Under the pieces are notes generated by a model. It searched no databases, was not told the origin of the DNA, and was given only the letters and a program-made list of their open reading frames with translations. The translations under genes and the position numbers were made by a program. A stretch of DNA of 64,000 bases from Tritrichomonas musculus (Eukaryota; Parabasalia; Tritrichomonadida; Tritrichomonadidae), in assembly GCA_039105265.1 (NCBI GenBank), contig JAPFFF010000013.1, forward strand, positions 2,294,001 to 2,358,000, in the 5' to 3' direction. Of this stretch, positions 62,614 through 64,000 are shown piece by piece (within the stretch, counting starts at the first letter, position 1; the number at the start of each line of letters is the position of its first letter).

Positions 62614-63473
62614 GCGGTACCTACCCGACCCCTTTTGACAGGTCCTTCTTGGGTAGGGTCATTTTTTACCTGGGTAGGAAAATAACATATTACCTAAAGG
62701 TAAAATTTTACCCGGCCATTTATAAAGATGGTAATTTTTTACCAGACCATTTCTTTAATGATATTATTATTATTCTTGTCAGATATTCTATTGATAATAT
62801 TTGAGATGCAATTTGCTACGGTATCATATGTTTGGATTATATCAATTTAAGTGATTCCAAAAAAATTCATTTTTTTTATGGAATAATAATCATAATATGA
62901 AAATTTAATATTAATTATGTTATTTGTTGGGTTTAGAATAAAGTTATAAATGTAATATTATAATATCAAAAAAAATTGAAATTGAATTTATATCAGCTTT
63001 TTAAGAGGAAAATTTTCCTTAAAGTTTGAATCAGATATTGAAAATGAATCAAGAAATCAAAATTATTAATGAAAAAAATTAATATTTATTATTTATTATT
63101 ATGAATTAAATGAATAATTAAAGAAAAATAATCGGGTAATACTTAAGGTACAAATCCAGTACGTTTAGAAACCGCAATTTTTTTGACATTCTCAAAGAAT
63201 AAGATGACATGTTAAATAAAAAACGATTATTTTCATCCATTTCATATGACATGTCATAAAGTTTATTTAAATTGTAAAATAAGTGTCAAAAACAAACCTA
63301 GTCAATTTAAACTTTTTCAGAGACATGCAACTATTCAAATAATAAACGTTCTCCTATTCAAAAAATAACGTACTGGATTTGTACCTTAAACACTTCACTT
63401 GAATGGTGGGTAATTACCCTACCCGAAAAAAACGGGTCGGGTCCATTTTTTCAGGTTACCATTAGAAGGTATA
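62614..63473. mobile_element. Element with GC-rich imperfect inverted ends (foldback-like)
   Basis: Left end GGTACCTACCCGACCC then GGGTAGGGT; the right end read inwards is GGTAACCTG then GACCCGACCC then GGGTAGGGT. The ACCCGACCC/GGGTAGGGT pair occurs in the same order at both ends, in a region otherwise almost without G or C. No transposase seen and no clear target duplication. A smaller MITE lies inside. Confidence 0.5.
63143..63389. mobile_element. 247-bp MITE with 23-bp perfect inverted ends
   Basis: TTAAGGTACAAATCCAGTAC... at 63,143-63,165 is the exact complement of 63,367-63,389. Both ends carry TTAA, so it can be read as TTAA-flanked (piggyBac-like) or as TA-flanked (mariner-like). The subterminal AACCGCAATTTT resembles AACCGCATTTT behind the end of the 10,539 element. 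It is nested in the 62,614-63,473 element. Confidence 0.75.
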
Positions 63474-64000
63474 CTAAAAAGTGACAAAAGGATAAATTTC
63501 CACAACTAAGTTTTTGTTATCACTTTCTATATTCAAATTATCATTTTTGTTCAATATTTTAGATGATTTTACATATTCTTTGCCCAGAATATTAAATATA
63601 TTTGTAGGATGAAATTTAAAATTTAGGTATGGAAATTTAGCCTTAAAACAAAACTTTATCCAAAATTTATCTCAAAAAATGTTTTTAAGAAAAACTCGTA
63701 ACAAAAAAACAAAACTTTATCCGAAATTTATCTCAAAATTTTAAATTTAAAATTGCTTTTTATTGTTCTACATTGGTAAACAAGAAAATTGTTTTAGCAA
63801 TTCACATGATATTTCAAATAAAAAAATTGATTTTGAAAACATATTGGGAATAATAGTAGCAAATTTCAGATATTGTTGCCATGCACTAATTTATTATCAC
63901 TGTTTTTCTGTAATAATGAATATTTTATATGAAATTGATTTTCTTGCCATTGTAATAAAATGTCATCAGAGTTAAATCTTAGATATAAGTGATAAAATAT
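63474..64000. other. AT-rich right edge with a local duplication
   Basis: AAAACAAAACTTTATCC(A/G)AAATTTATCTCAAAA occurs twice at about 63,646 and 63,709. The frame at 63,763-63,975 has no domain or coding character and is not called. Confidence 0.45.

Noticed and set aside
63763-63975. 70-residue frame at the right edge
   Set aside because: No recognisable features; the start lies in a duplicated AT-rich block.

Overview
The window is about 64 kb of very AT-rich DNA from a protist nuclear genome. The best guess is a parabasalid (trichomonad), possibly a Tritrichomonas relative, though the species cannot be fixed from this sequence. The host genes support this: a small R2R3 Myb protein, two protein kinases fused to long Sel1-repeat tails, BspA-type leucine-rich repeats, DUF3447/ankyrin proteins, short 5' leaders with Inr-like TCAYTA motifs close to the start codon, and a large Polinton/Maverick.

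Layout. 1-9 kb: the 3' end of an unrecognised acidic protein, a Myb gene, a type II membrane protein with two discoidin-like domains, a GYPPQ-repeat coiled-coil protein, and a kinase-Sel1 gene. 9.9-14.4 kb: two decayed host genes. One is an ankyrin/LRR gene split by a 367-bp mariner-type element. The other is a surface-protein gene whose single reading frame is interrupted by three stop codons. 15-17 kb: a minisatellite bounded by inverted repeats and an 0.88-kb inverted-repeat element. 17,275-37,533: a 20.3-kb Polinton with long terminal inverted repeats, a 5-bp target duplication and the expected parts (integrase, packaging ATPase, major capsid protein, family B DNA polymerase, and other small or structural genes). 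It looks whole and young. 37.8-40.5 kb: three non-autonomous DNA transposons lying almost end to end. 42.3-45.9 kb: a second kinase-Sel1 gene. 47.4-52.9 kb: an ankyrin locus on the minus strand in which single ankyrin modules alternate with AT-rich spacers. 53-64 kb: sparse DNA holding two copies of a MITE with 8-9-bp target duplications, a tRNA-Lys(TTT), a phosphatidylinositol transfer protein, a HAD-family phosphatase, and nested inverted-repeat elements.

How the parts relate. The host genes form no obvious operon or pathway. They are typical single-gene units of signalling, lipid transfer, surface and regulatory functions, separated by long AT-rich spacers in which DNA transposons have accumulated. 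The Polinton is a separate, compact, virus-like unit with its own gene organisation, including four convergent gene pairs with overlapping 3' ends.

The points most worth following up are the ankyrin module/spacer locus, the HNH nuclease-like module inside the Polinton polymerase, the pair of hAT-like elements, and the mariner-type insertion whose empty site restores an uninterrupted LRR frame.
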